Shown here: one piece after another, positions 49,869-58,211 of the stretch
Layout of the letters: each line of letters starts with the position of its first letter
Numbering within the stretch: position 1 is the stretch's first letter
Assembly: GCF_000964005.1 (NCBI RefSeq)
Contig: NZ_JXYP01000038.1
Coordinates: 62,001-126,000 of the forward strand
DNA: 64,000 bases
Origin: Williamsia herbipolensis
Lineage (GTDB): Bacteria; Actinomycetota; Actinomycetes; Mycobacteriales; Mycobacteriaceae
Reading direction: 5' to 3'
Position numbers and translations under genes: made by a program
Notes under the pieces: model-generated
Told to the model about the DNA's origin: nothing
The model's input: only the letters and a program-made list of their open reading frames with translations
Databases searched by the model: none

Positions 49869-51082
49869 ACCCCCGCCGGGACCACGACGGCCTCCCGCAG
49901 AAGGCGTCGGATCACCACGGTCGCGTCGGCGGTGTCGAGGCCAGGAAGGGTTGCCGCGTCCGCACTCTCGGCCGAACGGAGATGACGGAGAGCCGGCGCG
50001 CAGAAGTCGGGGAAGGAGATGGCACGGTCGGACAGCTGCACGTGGACGCGTCCGGCGACCGGGTCGTCGACGACGGACCCGATGAGTCCGTGGCGCCAGC
50101 GCACGCGCACCGATCCTGCGGCGGCGATCGCGTCGAGGGTGGCCAGGGGCCGCACCGCGGCGGGACGGGTGCGGCTCGCGAAGACCTCGGAGAGGTCGGT
50201 GGCGACCGCTGATCCCCACTCGTCGGCGCGGTCGCGGATCTCGTCGGCGAACGCCAGCAACGCCTTCGTCGCGTGGGCGGCGATCGCGTCGTGGTCGGTC
50301 GGGTCGATGCCGACGGGCAGCGAGGTCCGCAGGTCGGTCACCGCGCCGGCGACGCGGTCGACCGCAGCGCGCACGACGTCGACCCGTGTGAGTGCGGGGA
50401 CGCCGATGGTCAGGTGGATGGCGGTCTCGTCGGTGGTCCGCGCCGAGTGCAGCCACCCCCGCGGCAGGTACAGGGCGTCGCCGGGGGCGAGATCGGTGTC
50501 GATGACGGGGGTCTCGGTGACGCGCCGGGAGATGGCGTCGCGATGACCGGTCCACGCATCGGTGGGCAGCGGACTGGTCACGACCGGTTCGTGGACCGTC
50601 CAGTGCTTGTGGCCGGCGACCTGCAGCACGAAGACGTCGTGCACGTCGTGGTGGGAGTCGAAGCCCTGGCTGCCAGGAGGGGTGATGTAGGCGTTGGCCT
50701 GCACGGGATGCCCGAGATCGTCGACGAGGCGACGGACGAACTCGATGACCGGGGGCCACAGGCGGTGCAGACCCTGCAGCACGATGGACGCCCCATCGGC
50801 GAACTGCGCCGACGCCTTTGCCGAGTCGACCTGATCGCCGATCTCGGCCCCGACTCCGGCCGGCCCCAGGAACTCGTCCCGGGACAACAGGGAACCGTTG
50901 CGCGCCATCCGGATGAACGGCGCGCGTACCCCGCGCTCGGAGAGCAACTCGTCGACCGCGGAGGCCGAGAGGAGATCACCGAAGTCGCGGGGCAGCGTCG
51001 TCGAGGTGCTGAGCAGTGGCCTACGACCCCAGTACTCGCGCTGGAAGGTTCCCAGATCGACTGAGATGCAACGGCTCAGCAT
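49865..51082 (-). CDS. Cupin-4/JmjC-like Fe(II) oxygenase
   Basis: A 405-residue protein of the cupin-4 (ribosomal oxygenase-like) group of 2-oxoglutarate/Fe(II) enzymes. It starts in the family manner (FQREYWGRRPLLS). The iron site is in FDSHHDVHDVFVLQVAGHKHW (His-x-Asp) with the distal His in YLPRGWLHSART; the Thr/Lys side of the barrel lies between. The C-terminal 200 residues are helical plus a winged-helix-like end. Family members hydroxylate His or Arg side chains in proteins. The gene begins 12 bases after a short repeat protein rich in His, Asn and Asp and overlaps the ferredoxin gene, so the repeat protein is the natural candidate substrate. Confidence 0.87.
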   Translation of the reverse strand: MLSRCISVDLGTFQREYWGRRPLLSTSTTLPRDFGDLLSASAVDELLSERGVRAPFIRMARNGSLLSRDEFLGPAGVGAEIGDQVDSAKASAQFADGASIVLQGLHRLWPPVIEFVRRLVDDLGHPVQANAYITPPGSQGFDSHHDVHDVFVLQVAGHKHWTVHEPVVTSPLPTDAWTGHRDAISRRVTETPVIDTDLAPGDALYLPRGWLHSARTTDETAIHLTIGVPALTRVDVVRAAVDRVAGAVTDLRTSLPVGIDPTDHDAIAAHATKALLAFADEIRDRADEWGSAVATDLSEVFASRTRPAAVRPLATLDAIAAAGSVRVRWRHGLIGSVVDDPVAGRVHVQLSDRAISFPDFCAPALRHLRSAESADAATLPGLDTADATVVIRRLLREAVVVPAGV

Positions 51083-51094
51083 CTTCTGGTGTCG

Positions 51095-51349
51095 TCAGGC
51101 CGTGCCGTCGGCGCCACCGTCGTGGCCGCCGGGGTTCGAGCCACCGTCGGCCGGGCCCTCGCCCGCACCCGCGGTGCCGTCGGCACCACCGTCGTGACCG
51201 TCGGGGTTCGAGCCACCGTCGGCCGGGCCCTCGCCCGCACCCGCGGTGCCGTCGGCACCACCGTCGTGGCCGCCGGGGTTCGAACCGCCGTCGGCGGGGC
51301 CTTCTCCGCCACCGGTGGAGGTGGTGATGTCATCGTCGTCGAGCGCCAT
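51095..51349 (-). CDS. Short acidic repeat protein, candidate modified-peptide precursor
   Basis: An 84-residue Gly/Asp-rich protein. A 14-residue acidic start (MALDDDDITTSTGG) is followed by three near-identical units of 24, 24 and 22 residues, each beginning GEGPADGGSNP and ending GHDGGADGTA; unit 2 differs by one residue (Asp for Gly). It has no Cys, Lys, Arg, aromatic or signal sequence. GAAAGG lies before the ATG. It is first in a three-gene unit with the cupin oxygenase and sucrase-ferredoxin. The leader-plus-repeats form resembles multi-core peptide precursors, each unit offering one His, one Asn and several Asp for modification. The role is inferred; a structural or calcium-binding repeat is the alternative. 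Confidence 0.75.
   Translation of the reverse strand: MALDDDDITTSTGGGEGPADGGSNPGGHDGGADGTAGAGEGPADGGSNPDGHDGGADGTAGAGEGPADGGSNPGGHDGGADGTA
51102..51317. repeat. 72-bp tandem repeat, three copies, in frame
   Basis: Three direct copies with a 72-bp period start at 51102, 51174 and 51246. The first two differ at only a few bases and the third diverges near its end. The period is a multiple of three and the copies encode the 24-residue units of the short acidic protein. Such near-identity suggests recent duplication or gene conversion and allows easy change in copy number. Confidence 0.92.
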
Positions 51350-51532
51350 GATCTGCCTTTCGTCGCACGTGAGCTGGTGTGTGGTCCAACTCCTCCTGTC
51401 TACCACCAGAGCGACTCGGCTCGTGGGCCTCTCGGACACCTCCGATCCGACCGGTTCCGATGTGTGTGACGCGGGGCCGATGGTGGTACACGCATGCGCC
51501 GGATCCGTACATCCACCCGGGATACTGGGGTC

Positions 51533-52075
51533 ATGCGGTCCCGACAGAAGGTCATCGACGCGGCCCTCGAACTGGTAGGCGAGGGCGGGTTCGCCGCGGC
51601 CAGCATCGCGGCCGTGGCGTCGCGGGCCGGGGTGTCGCGGCAGACGATCTACTCGATCTTCGGCAGCCGTGAGGACATGGTGTCGCAGGCGATCATCAGC
51701 GTGACGATGGCGGCGACGGAGGAGATGCGGTCGGGTGTCGACACCGCCGAGGGGCCCACCGAGTACCTCGTGGAGTTCATCGTCGCCGGCCGGGCGGTGC
51801 TCTACCGACACCCGGTCCTGGCCACCCTGTTGCGCGGCGAATCCCTCAACCCTCTCTTCGATTCCGGCATGCTCGACCGCGCGCGCCCGGTGGCGCGGGA
51901 GATGCTGTCCCCCATGGCCGATCAATTCCCCCAGCTCGCCCCGCGCATCGACGACATCGTCGAGATGGCCGTGCTCCTCGGTCTCTCGGTCATCCTCTTC
52001 GACGACCCGACGGGCCGCTCCGACGAGGACCTCCGCACGTTTTTGACACGCTGGCTCGGTCCGTACCTCGGTTAG
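51533..52075 (+). CDS. TetR-family regulator
   Basis: A 180-residue TetR protein. The DNA-binding domain is RQKVIDAALELVGEGGFAAASIAAVASRAGVSRQTIYSIFGSREDMVSQAI; the rest is helical, with VEFIVAGRAVLYRHPVLATLLRGESLNPLF. The ATG at MRSRQK is preferred to one 13 codons upstream because the helix-turn-helix then has the usual distance. It is divergent from the repeat-protein/cupin operon (183 bases between) and 73 bases upstream of the cholesterol oxidase gene on the same strand, so either could be its target. Confidence 0.85.
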   Translation: MRSRQKVIDAALELVGEGGFAAASIAAVASRAGVSRQTIYSIFGSREDMVSQAIISVTMAATEEMRSGVDTAEGPTEYLVEFIVAGRAVLYRHPVLATLLRGESLNPLFDSGMLDRARPVAREMLSPMADQFPQLAPRIDDIVEMAVLLGLSVILFDDPTGRSDEDLRTFLTRWLGPYLG

Positions 52076-52148
52076 TTCTTGACACTTTCTGCGCCGACTG
52101 TCTAGTTTCAGGACGTCATCGCATCGCCGATCCATCGGGGGATCCCAC

Positions 52149-53756
52149 ATGGCCGACGTCAGTCGCCGCTCGTTTCTCGCAGGTACCGCCGCCGCAGGTG
52201 TCGCCGCGCTCGCCGCACCCGTTGTGGCGCAGGCTCAGACACCACAGGGCCACCGCGGGCCGGCACCCGCAAGCGTCCGCCTCACGCGCGAGAGCCACCG
52301 CGTCGTCGTCGTCGGCTCGGGATTCGGCGGTGGCGTCACCGCTCTGCGTCTGGCCGAGGCGGGGGTCCCCGTCCTGGTTCTCGAACGGGGCAACCGCTGG
52401 CCCACGGGTCCGAACGCGAAGACGTTCCCACTCGCCACGGCGCCCGACAAGCGGATCCTGTGGCACCGCGGCGCCCCTCAGTTGTTCGGGAAGCCGGTCG
52501 GCTTCGAGCCCTATACCGGTCTGCTCGACGCCGTCGTCGGCGAGAACATGACCGCGATCTGCGCGGCGGGGGTGGGCGGCGGTTCCCTCATCTACCAGGG
52601 GATGACCCTCCAACCCGCCGCGGACGTCTTCGCGACGCAGTTCCCGGAGCAACTCGACTACGCACGCATGGCCCGCGTCCACTACCCGCGGGTGGCGCGG
52701 ATGCTGCAGCTCGAGACCGCGCCCGACGCGCTCGTGGACAGTCCGCCATATCACGCGCCGCGCGTGTTCGCGAAACGTGCTCGGGCAGCGGGACTCCCGG
52801 TCTCGAAGATCCCCATGCCGATCGACTGGACCTACGCACTGCGCGAACTCCGCGGGGAGATGACGCCCTCGTACACCAACAGCGCCGGCACCCTCGGGGT
52901 GAACAACGGCGGCAAACACAGCGTCGACGTCACCTACATCAGGCAGGCCGAGGCCACCGGCCTCGTCACGGTCGCGGTACGCCACGAGGTCCGCGAGGTC
53001 TTCCGAACCCGCAACGGGCAGTGGGAGGTCCACGTCGACCGCACCGACACCTCGGGTCGCGTGCTGGAGAACAAGATCATCACGACACCGACGCTGGTGA
53101 TGGCGGCGGGGACCATGAACACGACGCGCCTGCTGATGCGCGCCGCCGCCAAGGGCCAGATCACCGACATGCCCGACGGCCTGGGACAAGGGTGGGGCAG
53201 CAACGCCGACCGGATCTACACCTGGACCAGCCTCGCCGACGACTTCGGCGCCGTGCAGGGGGGACCCGTCGTATTCGGAACGCTCGACTGGTCACGACCC
53301 ACCGAGGCCATCACGGTGATCCAGGCGTCCATTCCCTCACTGGCAGGCATCGACTCGCGCACGACGATGATGGTCGGCTACGGCGTCAGCGAGGGCCGCG
53401 GCCACTTCACCTACGACTCCCGCGCCGACGACGCGATCCTGCGATGGCCGGCCGACGGCGACGCCCACATCCAGAACACGCGCATCGGTCCCACCGTGCG
53501 GAAGATCGCCCGAGGAGACATCCTCGGCGACACCACGGGCGTCTTCCCGAACACGTGGCACCCGTTGGGCGGTGCATCGATGGGGTCGGTGTGCGACCTC
53601 GACGGCCGCGTCCGCGGACAGAAGGGCCTGTACGTCCTCGACGGTGCGTTGATGCCCGGCAACTGTGCGGCGTGCAACCCGTCGATGACGATCGCCGCGA
53701 TCGCCGAACGCGCACTGGACAACCTGGTGGCGAACGACGTCGGGACCATCATCTGA
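52149..53756 (+). CDS. choD: Cholesterol oxidase-like GMC flavoenzyme, Tat-exported
   Basis: A 535-residue secreted flavoprotein. The twin-arginine signal is VSRRSFLAGTAAAGVAALAAP, cleaved near AQAQT. FAD binding is in RVVVVGSGFGGGVTALRLAEAG; AGVGGGSLIYQGM is the second flavin contact, and TWHPLGGASMGSVCDLDGRV with MPGNCAACNPSMTIAAIAER forms the C-terminal active site with the conserved His and Asn of class I cholesterol oxidases. It should oxidise 3-beta-hydroxysterols with oxygen outside the cell. The region that carries the isomerising Glu in the Streptomyces enzyme reads VIQASIPSLAG here and appears to lack that Glu. The symbol is tentative. Confidence 0.88.
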   Translation: MADVSRRSFLAGTAAAGVAALAAPVVAQAQTPQGHRGPAPASVRLTRESHRVVVVGSGFGGGVTALRLAEAGVPVLVLERGNRWPTGPNAKTFPLATAPDKRILWHRGAPQLFGKPVGFEPYTGLLDAVVGENMTAICAAGVGGGSLIYQGMTLQPAADVFATQFPEQLDYARMARVHYPRVARMLQLETAPDALVDSPPYHAPRVFAKRARAAGLPVSKIPMPIDWTYALRELRGEMTPSYTNSAGTLGVNNGGKHSVDVTYIRQAEATGLVTVAVRHEVREVFRTRNGQWEVHVDRTDTSGRVLENKIITTPTLVMAAGTMNTTRLLMRAAAKGQITDMPDGLGQGWGSNADRIYTWTSLADDFGAVQGGPVVFGTLDWSRPTEAITVIQASIPSLAGIDSRTTMMVGYGVSEGRGHFTYDSRADDAILRWPADGDAHIQNTRIGPTVRKIARGDILGDTTGVFPNTWHPLGGASMGSVCDLDGRVRGQKGLYVLDGALMPGNCAACNPSMTIAAIAERALDNLVANDVGTII

Positions 53757-53765
53757 CGCGCGGAC

Positions 53766-54887
53766 CTACCGCGCCCGCTCGATGGTGCCGTAGTCGAGTC
53801 CGCCGTGCGAATACGTCGGCACCACCGGCCACTGTCGCTTCCACGACGCGCACTCCGACGACGCGATGATCTGCAACCACCGCGGGTCCCTCGGCGACGG
53901 CGACGCCATCGTCTTCTCCTTCACCATGGAGTCGTACTGGTCGAGCGAGTCCTCCATCGTGTTGGCGTTGAGAACGACCTCGCGGTTGTAGAACGCCGCC
54001 TGCTGCCGCACACCGGGGATCTTCGACAGCTCGGGTTGCCAACTGTCGGCGGCCATCCCGTTCTCCGACGACACCCAGACGCCGTCGGGGGTGTTGACCA
54101 CCAGCGAGTGGTTGCCGTCGGTGTGACCGGGCGTCCACAGCAGGCTCACCCCGACACCGAGTTCGACGTCACCGTCGAACACCCGCACACGGTCCATCGG
54201 CACACCGTCCATCCCGTCGGCGACGTACCACGACCACTGCAACGGATGCGGCGCCTCGAAGGTCCCGAGTTCCTTGCGATGGACGAGCAGTTCGGCGTTG
54301 GGGAACAACGGCTCCCGGGGCGCGGACTCACCGGGGATGACCGAGGTGCTGCCGAGGATCATTCGCACGTCCTGGACGTGCAGGTGGTCGAAACTGAGGA
54401 AGTCGACGTCGTCGTTGCTCAGTCCGCACTTGGGCAACACACTCTGCGGGTCGTTGTAGTACTTCGTGAACACCCTGTGCGACAGGAACTTCCCGGCCAT
54501 CGATTCCAGCTTGGCGTAGAACGGCGCCTCGGCGGAGCCCGCCGCGACCGTGGGCTCCCACACCAGCGTCTTGAGTTCTCCGTCGAAACCCTCGAACTGG
54601 ACGACGAACATCCGGTTGATGATCGAGATCATCGGGTTGGGGCCCACCGAGTACCCCTGGAAGGCGAACCGCTGCGGATAGGGCGCCGCGGCGATGTCGA
54701 AGCTCTTGATCGCGCGGACCTGTCCCTGGGCGATGAACCGCTCGCGGTAGGCCTGTGCCGCTGCGCGGACGGCATCGAGACGCTTGCCGCGCGGCCAGAT
54801 GTCGTGGACGCCCTCGAATTCCGGTATCGGTCGGATCACCCGATCGTCGATGGGTGCGGCGTGGGTCGGCGCCTCGAAGGTGGTCAT
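53766..54887 (-). CDS. MBL-fold metallohydrolase-like protein
   Basis: A 373-residue protein with a metallo-beta-lactamase fold. The first metal motif reads SFDHLHVQDVR, HxHxxD instead of the usual HxHxDH; the second His lies in TPGHTDGNHSLVVNT and a third region is SSENGMAADSWQPEL. The N-terminal 90 residues (VRAIKSFDIAAAPYPQRFAFQGYSVGPNPM) are additional to the common fold. The changed first motif means metal content and activity are uncertain. GAGGAG precedes the ATG. It converges with the cholesterol oxidase gene and is divergent from a TetR gene, its likely regulator. Confidence 0.8.
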   Translation of the reverse strand: MTTFEAPTHAAPIDDRVIRPIPEFEGVHDIWPRGKRLDAVRAAAQAYRERFIAQGQVRAIKSFDIAAAPYPQRFAFQGYSVGPNPMISIINRMFVVQFEGFDGELKTLVWEPTVAAGSAEAPFYAKLESMAGKFLSHRVFTKYYNDPQSVLPKCGLSNDDVDFLSFDHLHVQDVRMILGSTSVIPGESAPREPLFPNAELLVHRKELGTFEAPHPLQWSWYVADGMDGVPMDRVRVFDGDVELGVGVSLLWTPGHTDGNHSLVVNTPDGVWVSSENGMAADSWQPELSKIPGVRQQAAFYNREVVLNANTMEDSLDQYDSMVKEKTMASPSPRDPRWLQIIASSECASWKRQWPVVPTYSHGGLDYGTIERAR

Positions 54888-55014
54888 GCCGGCTGCTCCT
54901 CGTCATCGGGGTCGTCCGGCGAGAATACATCATCTGACACGCGCTCGTTCCCGAATGCCCGCAACGATCCTCCGGACACGATCGTCGACCCCGGGCCGAC
55001 TAGTCTGGTCTGCG

Positions 55015-55665
55015 ATGAGGCCGGGCGCGACGAGTGAGCAGACGACGGGCCGTCGCTACGGCGGCCAGGATCCGGCGGCCCGGCAGGCGGCACGGCGTGA
55101 GCAGCTGCTCGACGCCGGACTCGAGTGCTTCGGCACCGACGGCTACCAGCGGACCTCGGTGAAGCAGGTCTGTGAACGCGCCGGACTCACACAGCGCTAC
55201 TTCTACGAGTCCTTCGACGATCGCGAGAGCTTGCTGCTCGGGGTCTACGACTCCGTCGTCGAGGTGGTGCGCGGCCGGACAGAGGCCTCCATCGCCGATG
55301 GCGGCACCACCATCGCCGACCTGGCCCGCATCGCGCTCGGAGAGTTCGTCGACTGCCTCACCGAGGACGCGCGACGCGCTCGGATCATGTTGCTCGAGGT
55401 CGTCGGCGTCAGCCCCGCGCTGGAGGCGCGCCGCTACCGGGTCATCCACGACTTCGCCGACGTCATCGTCGCGGCGGGCGCCGCCCACGCCGGTCTCGGG
55501 GAGACCACTCACGAGTTCCACCTCGTCGCGGTCGGCCTGGTGGGTGCGGTCAACCAGCTGCTCGTCGACTGGGTGCTCGGCAACGGGTCGACCGACCCCG
55601 ATCACATCCTGGCGGTCTGCGTCCGCCTGTTCGCGGCGACGTTCGACGACTTCGTCCCCGACTGA
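55015..55665 (+). CDS. TetR-family regulator
   Basis: A 216-residue TetR protein. The DNA-binding part is RREQLLDAGLECFGTDGYQRTSVKQVCERAGLTQRYFYESFDDRESLLLGVYD; FYESFDDRESLL is the usual variant in mycobacterial regulators of lipid genes. The C-terminal domain is helical (RIMLLEVVGVSPALEARRYRVIHDFADVI, then VGLVGAVNQLLVDWVLG). It is divergent from the MBL-fold gene with 127 bases between; an ACGATC-N10-GATCGT inverted repeat at 54964-54985 is a weak operator candidate. Its end overlaps the small membrane protein gene on the other strand by 64 bases. Confidence 0.86.
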   Translation: MRPGATSEQTTGRRYGGQDPAARQAARREQLLDAGLECFGTDGYQRTSVKQVCERAGLTQRYFYESFDDRESLLLGVYDSVVEVVRGRTEASIADGGTTIADLARIALGEFVDCLTEDARRARIMLLEVVGVSPALEARRYRVIHDFADVIVAAGAAHAGLGETTHEFHLVAVGLVGAVNQLLVDWVLGNGSTDPDHILAVCVRLFAATFDDFVPD

Positions 55666-55835
55666 TCCACGACCGGATCGCGTTCGGTCAGCATGAGCAG
55701 TTCGGCATGGATGCGCGCGGCGTCGGGGCCGCTGGAGAACGGCACCCGGTTCAGGTGGGCGGTGTCGCGCTGGTTGCGATAGATCGCGACGAAAGCGACG
55801 ACGAGGACGGGCACGAGGATCACTGCGAGAGTCAT
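55602..55835 (-). CDS. Possible small membrane protein
   Basis: A possible 77-residue protein with one N-terminal membrane helix (MTLAVILVPVLVVAFVAIY) and a polar C-terminal part (NQRDTAHLNRVPFSSGPDAARIHAELLMLTERDP). Its last 64 bases overlap the TetR gene on the other strand, which is more than usual here. No clear ribosome site is visible. The hydrophobic start followed by a charged stop-transfer region looks real, yet it could be a chance frame; I keep it with low confidence. Confidence 0.4.
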   Translation of the reverse strand: MTLAVILVPVLVVAFVAIYRNQRDTAHLNRVPFSSGPDAARIHAELLMLTERDPVVDQSGTKSSNVAANRRTQTARM

Positions 55836-55918
55836 GTCAGAAAGTGTGTTCTCGCACATATCGTGCCACCAGCGGCAGAATTGCCGATGTTCACAAAATT
55901 TCTGCCACACTGGTCGTC

Positions 55919-56881
55919 ATGCTGCGAACAGTCGCCGTGATCGTGCAGGAACCCGTCGCACTCTTCGAGTACGGGGTGGTGCACGAGGTCTTCGGACTCG
56001 ACCGCACCGATGACGGTGTGCCCCCGTTCGAGCTGCTCATCTGCTCCCCGACGCCGAACGTCCCGCTCTCGAGCGGCAGCGGGGGGTCGATCATCGCGCC
56101 CCTGCCGCTGTCGGCCGCCCTCGACGCCGACCTCGTCGCGATCCCCGGTGGCCCGAGCGACGGCGACCCGCTCCCCGAGGTCCTCGACGTGCTGCGCACC
56201 GTCGCCGCCCGCGGTGGTCGTCTCCTGTCGGTGTGCACCGGCGCCTTCACGATCGCGGCCACCGGACTCCTCGACGGGAAACGCTGCACCACGCACTGGC
56301 GTCACGGCGAGAAGTTGACCGCGCGATACCCGAACACCGTCGTCGACACCGATGTCCTGTTCGTCGACGAGTTCCCGATCGTCACCAGCGCGGGCACCGC
56401 GGCCGGGATCGACGCCTGTCTGCACATCGTCCGGCAGGAACACGGCCCCGTGGTGGCCAACGCCATCGCGCGACGAATGGTGGTGCCGCCCCACCGCGAC
56501 GGCGGACAGCGACAGTTCGTGTCGGCGCCCGTCCCGGACTGTTCCGAGGACGGCTTCGGCGCGGTGCTCGCCTGGATGCTCGAGAACCTGGCCGACGACA
56601 TCTCGGTGCCCGCCCTCGCGGCGCGCTCGCACATGTCCGCGCGAACGTTCGCCCGTCGGTTCGTCGACGAGGTCGGCACCACCCCCCACCGATGGCTGAC
56701 CGAACAGCGGGTGCTGCACGCGCAGAACATGTTGGAGGCGACCGACATCGGGATCGAAGAGGTCGCCGAACGGGCCGGCTTCGGTTCGGCGACCCTGCTG
56801 CGACACCACTTCTCGGCCGTCGTCGGGGTGTCCCCCACCGCCTATCGCCGACGCTTCGGGTGCGCGGTCACGGCCGACTGA
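55919..56881 (+). CDS. GlxA/FtrA-type AraC-family regulator with DJ-1 domain
   Basis: A 320-residue transcription factor. Residues about 1-190 form a DJ-1/PfpI-like domain (VAVIVQEPVALFEYGVVHEVFG, DLVAIPGG, GGRLLSVCTGAFTIAATGLLDGKRCTTHW), with Cys in the place of the DJ-1 nucleophile. Residues about 215-315 form the AraC DNA-binding domain with two helix-turn-helix units (ISVPALAARSHMSARTFARRFVDEVGTTPHRWLTEQRV and IEEVAERAGFGSATLLRHHFSAVVGVSPTAYRRRF). Such proteins respond to small or reactive metabolites. An inverted element GGCAGAATTGCC lies about 36-47 bases before the ATG. The target gene is not evident. Confidence 0.88.
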   Translation: MLRTVAVIVQEPVALFEYGVVHEVFGLDRTDDGVPPFELLICSPTPNVPLSSGSGGSIIAPLPLSAALDADLVAIPGGPSDGDPLPEVLDVLRTVAARGGRLLSVCTGAFTIAATGLLDGKRCTTHWRHGEKLTARYPNTVVDTDVLFVDEFPIVTSAGTAAGIDACLHIVRQEHGPVVANAIARRMVVPPHRDGGQRQFVSAPVPDCSEDGFGAVLAWMLENLADDISVPALAARSHMSARTFARRFVDEVGTTPHRWLTEQRVLHAQNMLEATDIGIEEVAERAGFGSATLLRHHFSAVVGVSPTAYRRRFGCAVTAD

Positions 56882-56900
56882 AAGTCCGGCGCTGCCCGCC

Positions 56901-57440
56901 TCAGGGCTTCGTGGTGGTCGGGTCCCCTGTGTCGGCGGTCCCGGTGTCGCGGTCCGCGGTGTTCGCGGCGTCGGTGGTCACCGGGGCCGGCTCGACGATG
57001 TCATCGAATGCGATGCGAGGGACCACGGTGGCGGCGAGGACAGCCCGCACCGCGTGCACGATCGTCGCGACACCGAAGCCGACGGCCGCGGCGAGCGCGA
57101 GGTAGAACGCCACGTCGACGAGCGCACCCGACCCGGGTTCGGTCACGAGGGCCGCGGCGAGCGCCAGGACCAGCCCGCCCAGGGACCACGCGGTCGCCAC
57201 CAACCGGGGCGCGGTGGTCGACGCGGCGAACAATCGGCGGTAGATCGTCGTCTCGAACTCGTCGACGGCCGCCAACCGCACCGGGTCCCCGTCGGCGAGA
57301 GTGCGCAGTGATGCGGCCAGTTCCGCGTCGCGACCGAGGTGGTCACCTTCGCGCCGCCGGTGGTGGGTGTAGGCGATGACCGCCGCGATCGCCGCCACCA
57401 GTCCGAACGCCGCCACCACAGAGCTGTCCACGGCCGTCAC
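56901..57440 (-). CDS. Hypothetical membrane protein
   Basis: A 179-residue protein, GTG start. Helix 1 (SSVVAAFGLVAAIAAVIAYTHH) is followed by a charged cytosolic segment (HRRREGDHLGRDAELAASLRTLADGDPVRLAAVDEFETTIYRRLFAAS). Two further helices come next (LVATAWSLGGLVLALAAALVTE and LVDVAFYLALAAAVGFGVATIV), then an Asp/Thr-rich acidic tail. The open frame extends upstream only into the antisense of the AIM24 gene. No family is recognised. It converges with the GlxA gene and is divergent from the AIM24 operon, giving no clear hint of role. Confidence 0.68.
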   Translation of the reverse strand: MTAVDSSVVAAFGLVAAIAAVIAYTHHRRREGDHLGRDAELAASLRTLADGDPVRLAAVDEFETTIYRRLFAASTTAPRLVATAWSLGGLVLALAAALVTEPGSGALVDVAFYLALAAAVGFGVATIVHAVRAVLAATVVPRIAFDDIVEPAPVTTDAANTADRDTGTADTGDPTTTKP

Positions 57441-57587
57441 GCTACCGCCCGACCCCACCCTCGGCGGCCCACAGCGAATTGTCCGTTTGACCGCCCGCCG
57501 TCGAGTCCTGCGCCCTACGATGGCCCCGAACATGCGCCCGGTCGCACCGGCCGGACCGCATCGGGCGTCCGTCCTCGAGGAGCACCG

Positions 57588-58211
57588 ATGGCTGAACTGG
57601 TCGAACACTCCGCGCGCATCGTCGCCGCGCGGCTCGACAACACCTCGATCCGGGCGATATCGGGATCGATGGTGTCCTACCAGGGCACGGTGGCGTTCAA
57701 GTCCGCGGGCTTCGGCGGCGGATCGGGCGTGCTCGCCGGGCTCAAGCAGCGCGCGACCGGCGAGAGCCTGTCGTTGATGGAGGCCACCGGTTCCGGGGTC
57801 GTCCACCTGGCCGTGAACGGGCAGTACGTGAGCGTGTTGGCGCTGAACAACGAGACGCTGCAGGTCGAGTCGCAGCAACTCCTGGCGATGGCAGGCGCCC
57901 TGCAGACCAACGTCACCTTCGCCGGCCTCGGGGGTATGAGCAGCGGACAGGGGCTGTTCACCACCACGGTCACCGGCACCGGTCAGGTGGCCCTGCTGTC
58001 GTCGGGCGGTCCCCTGATCCACCTCGAGGTCAACCCGAACCTGCCCCTGGTGGTCGACCCCGACGCCTTCGTGTCGGCGAAAGGTCAACTGCAGCAGTCA
58101 TTCGTCACCGACGTGAGCTGGCGCGACATGGTCGGCGCCGGCGGCGGCGAGGCCTTCTCCCTGCGCTGGCAGGGCCAGGGCGTCGTCTCGATCCAACCCG
58201 CGGAACGGTGA
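57588..58211 (+). CDS. AIM24-family protein 1
   Basis: A 207-residue beta-rich protein of the AIM24 (TIGR00266-like) family. The repeated beta pattern is visible in SMVSYQGTVAFKSAGFGGGSGVLAGL, GSGVVHLAVNGQYVSVLALNNETLQVESQQLLAM, TTTVTGTGQVALLSSGGPLIHLEV and VDPDAFVSAKGQL. Family members are cytosolic or membrane-associated trimer-like beta barrels of unknown function; the eukaryotic relative is a mitochondrial inner-membrane organiser. GAGGAG lies before the ATG. It is first of three paralogues in a row; its stop overlaps the next start as GTGA. Confidence 0.85.
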   Translation: MAELVEHSARIVAARLDNTSIRAISGSMVSYQGTVAFKSAGFGGGSGVLAGLKQRATGESLSLMEATGSGVVHLAVNGQYVSVLALNNETLQVESQQLLAMAGALQTNVTFAGLGGMSSGQGLFTTTVTGTGQVALLSSGGPLIHLEVNPNLPLVVDPDAFVSAKGQLQQSFVTDVSWRDMVGAGGGEAFSLRWQGQGVVSIQPAER

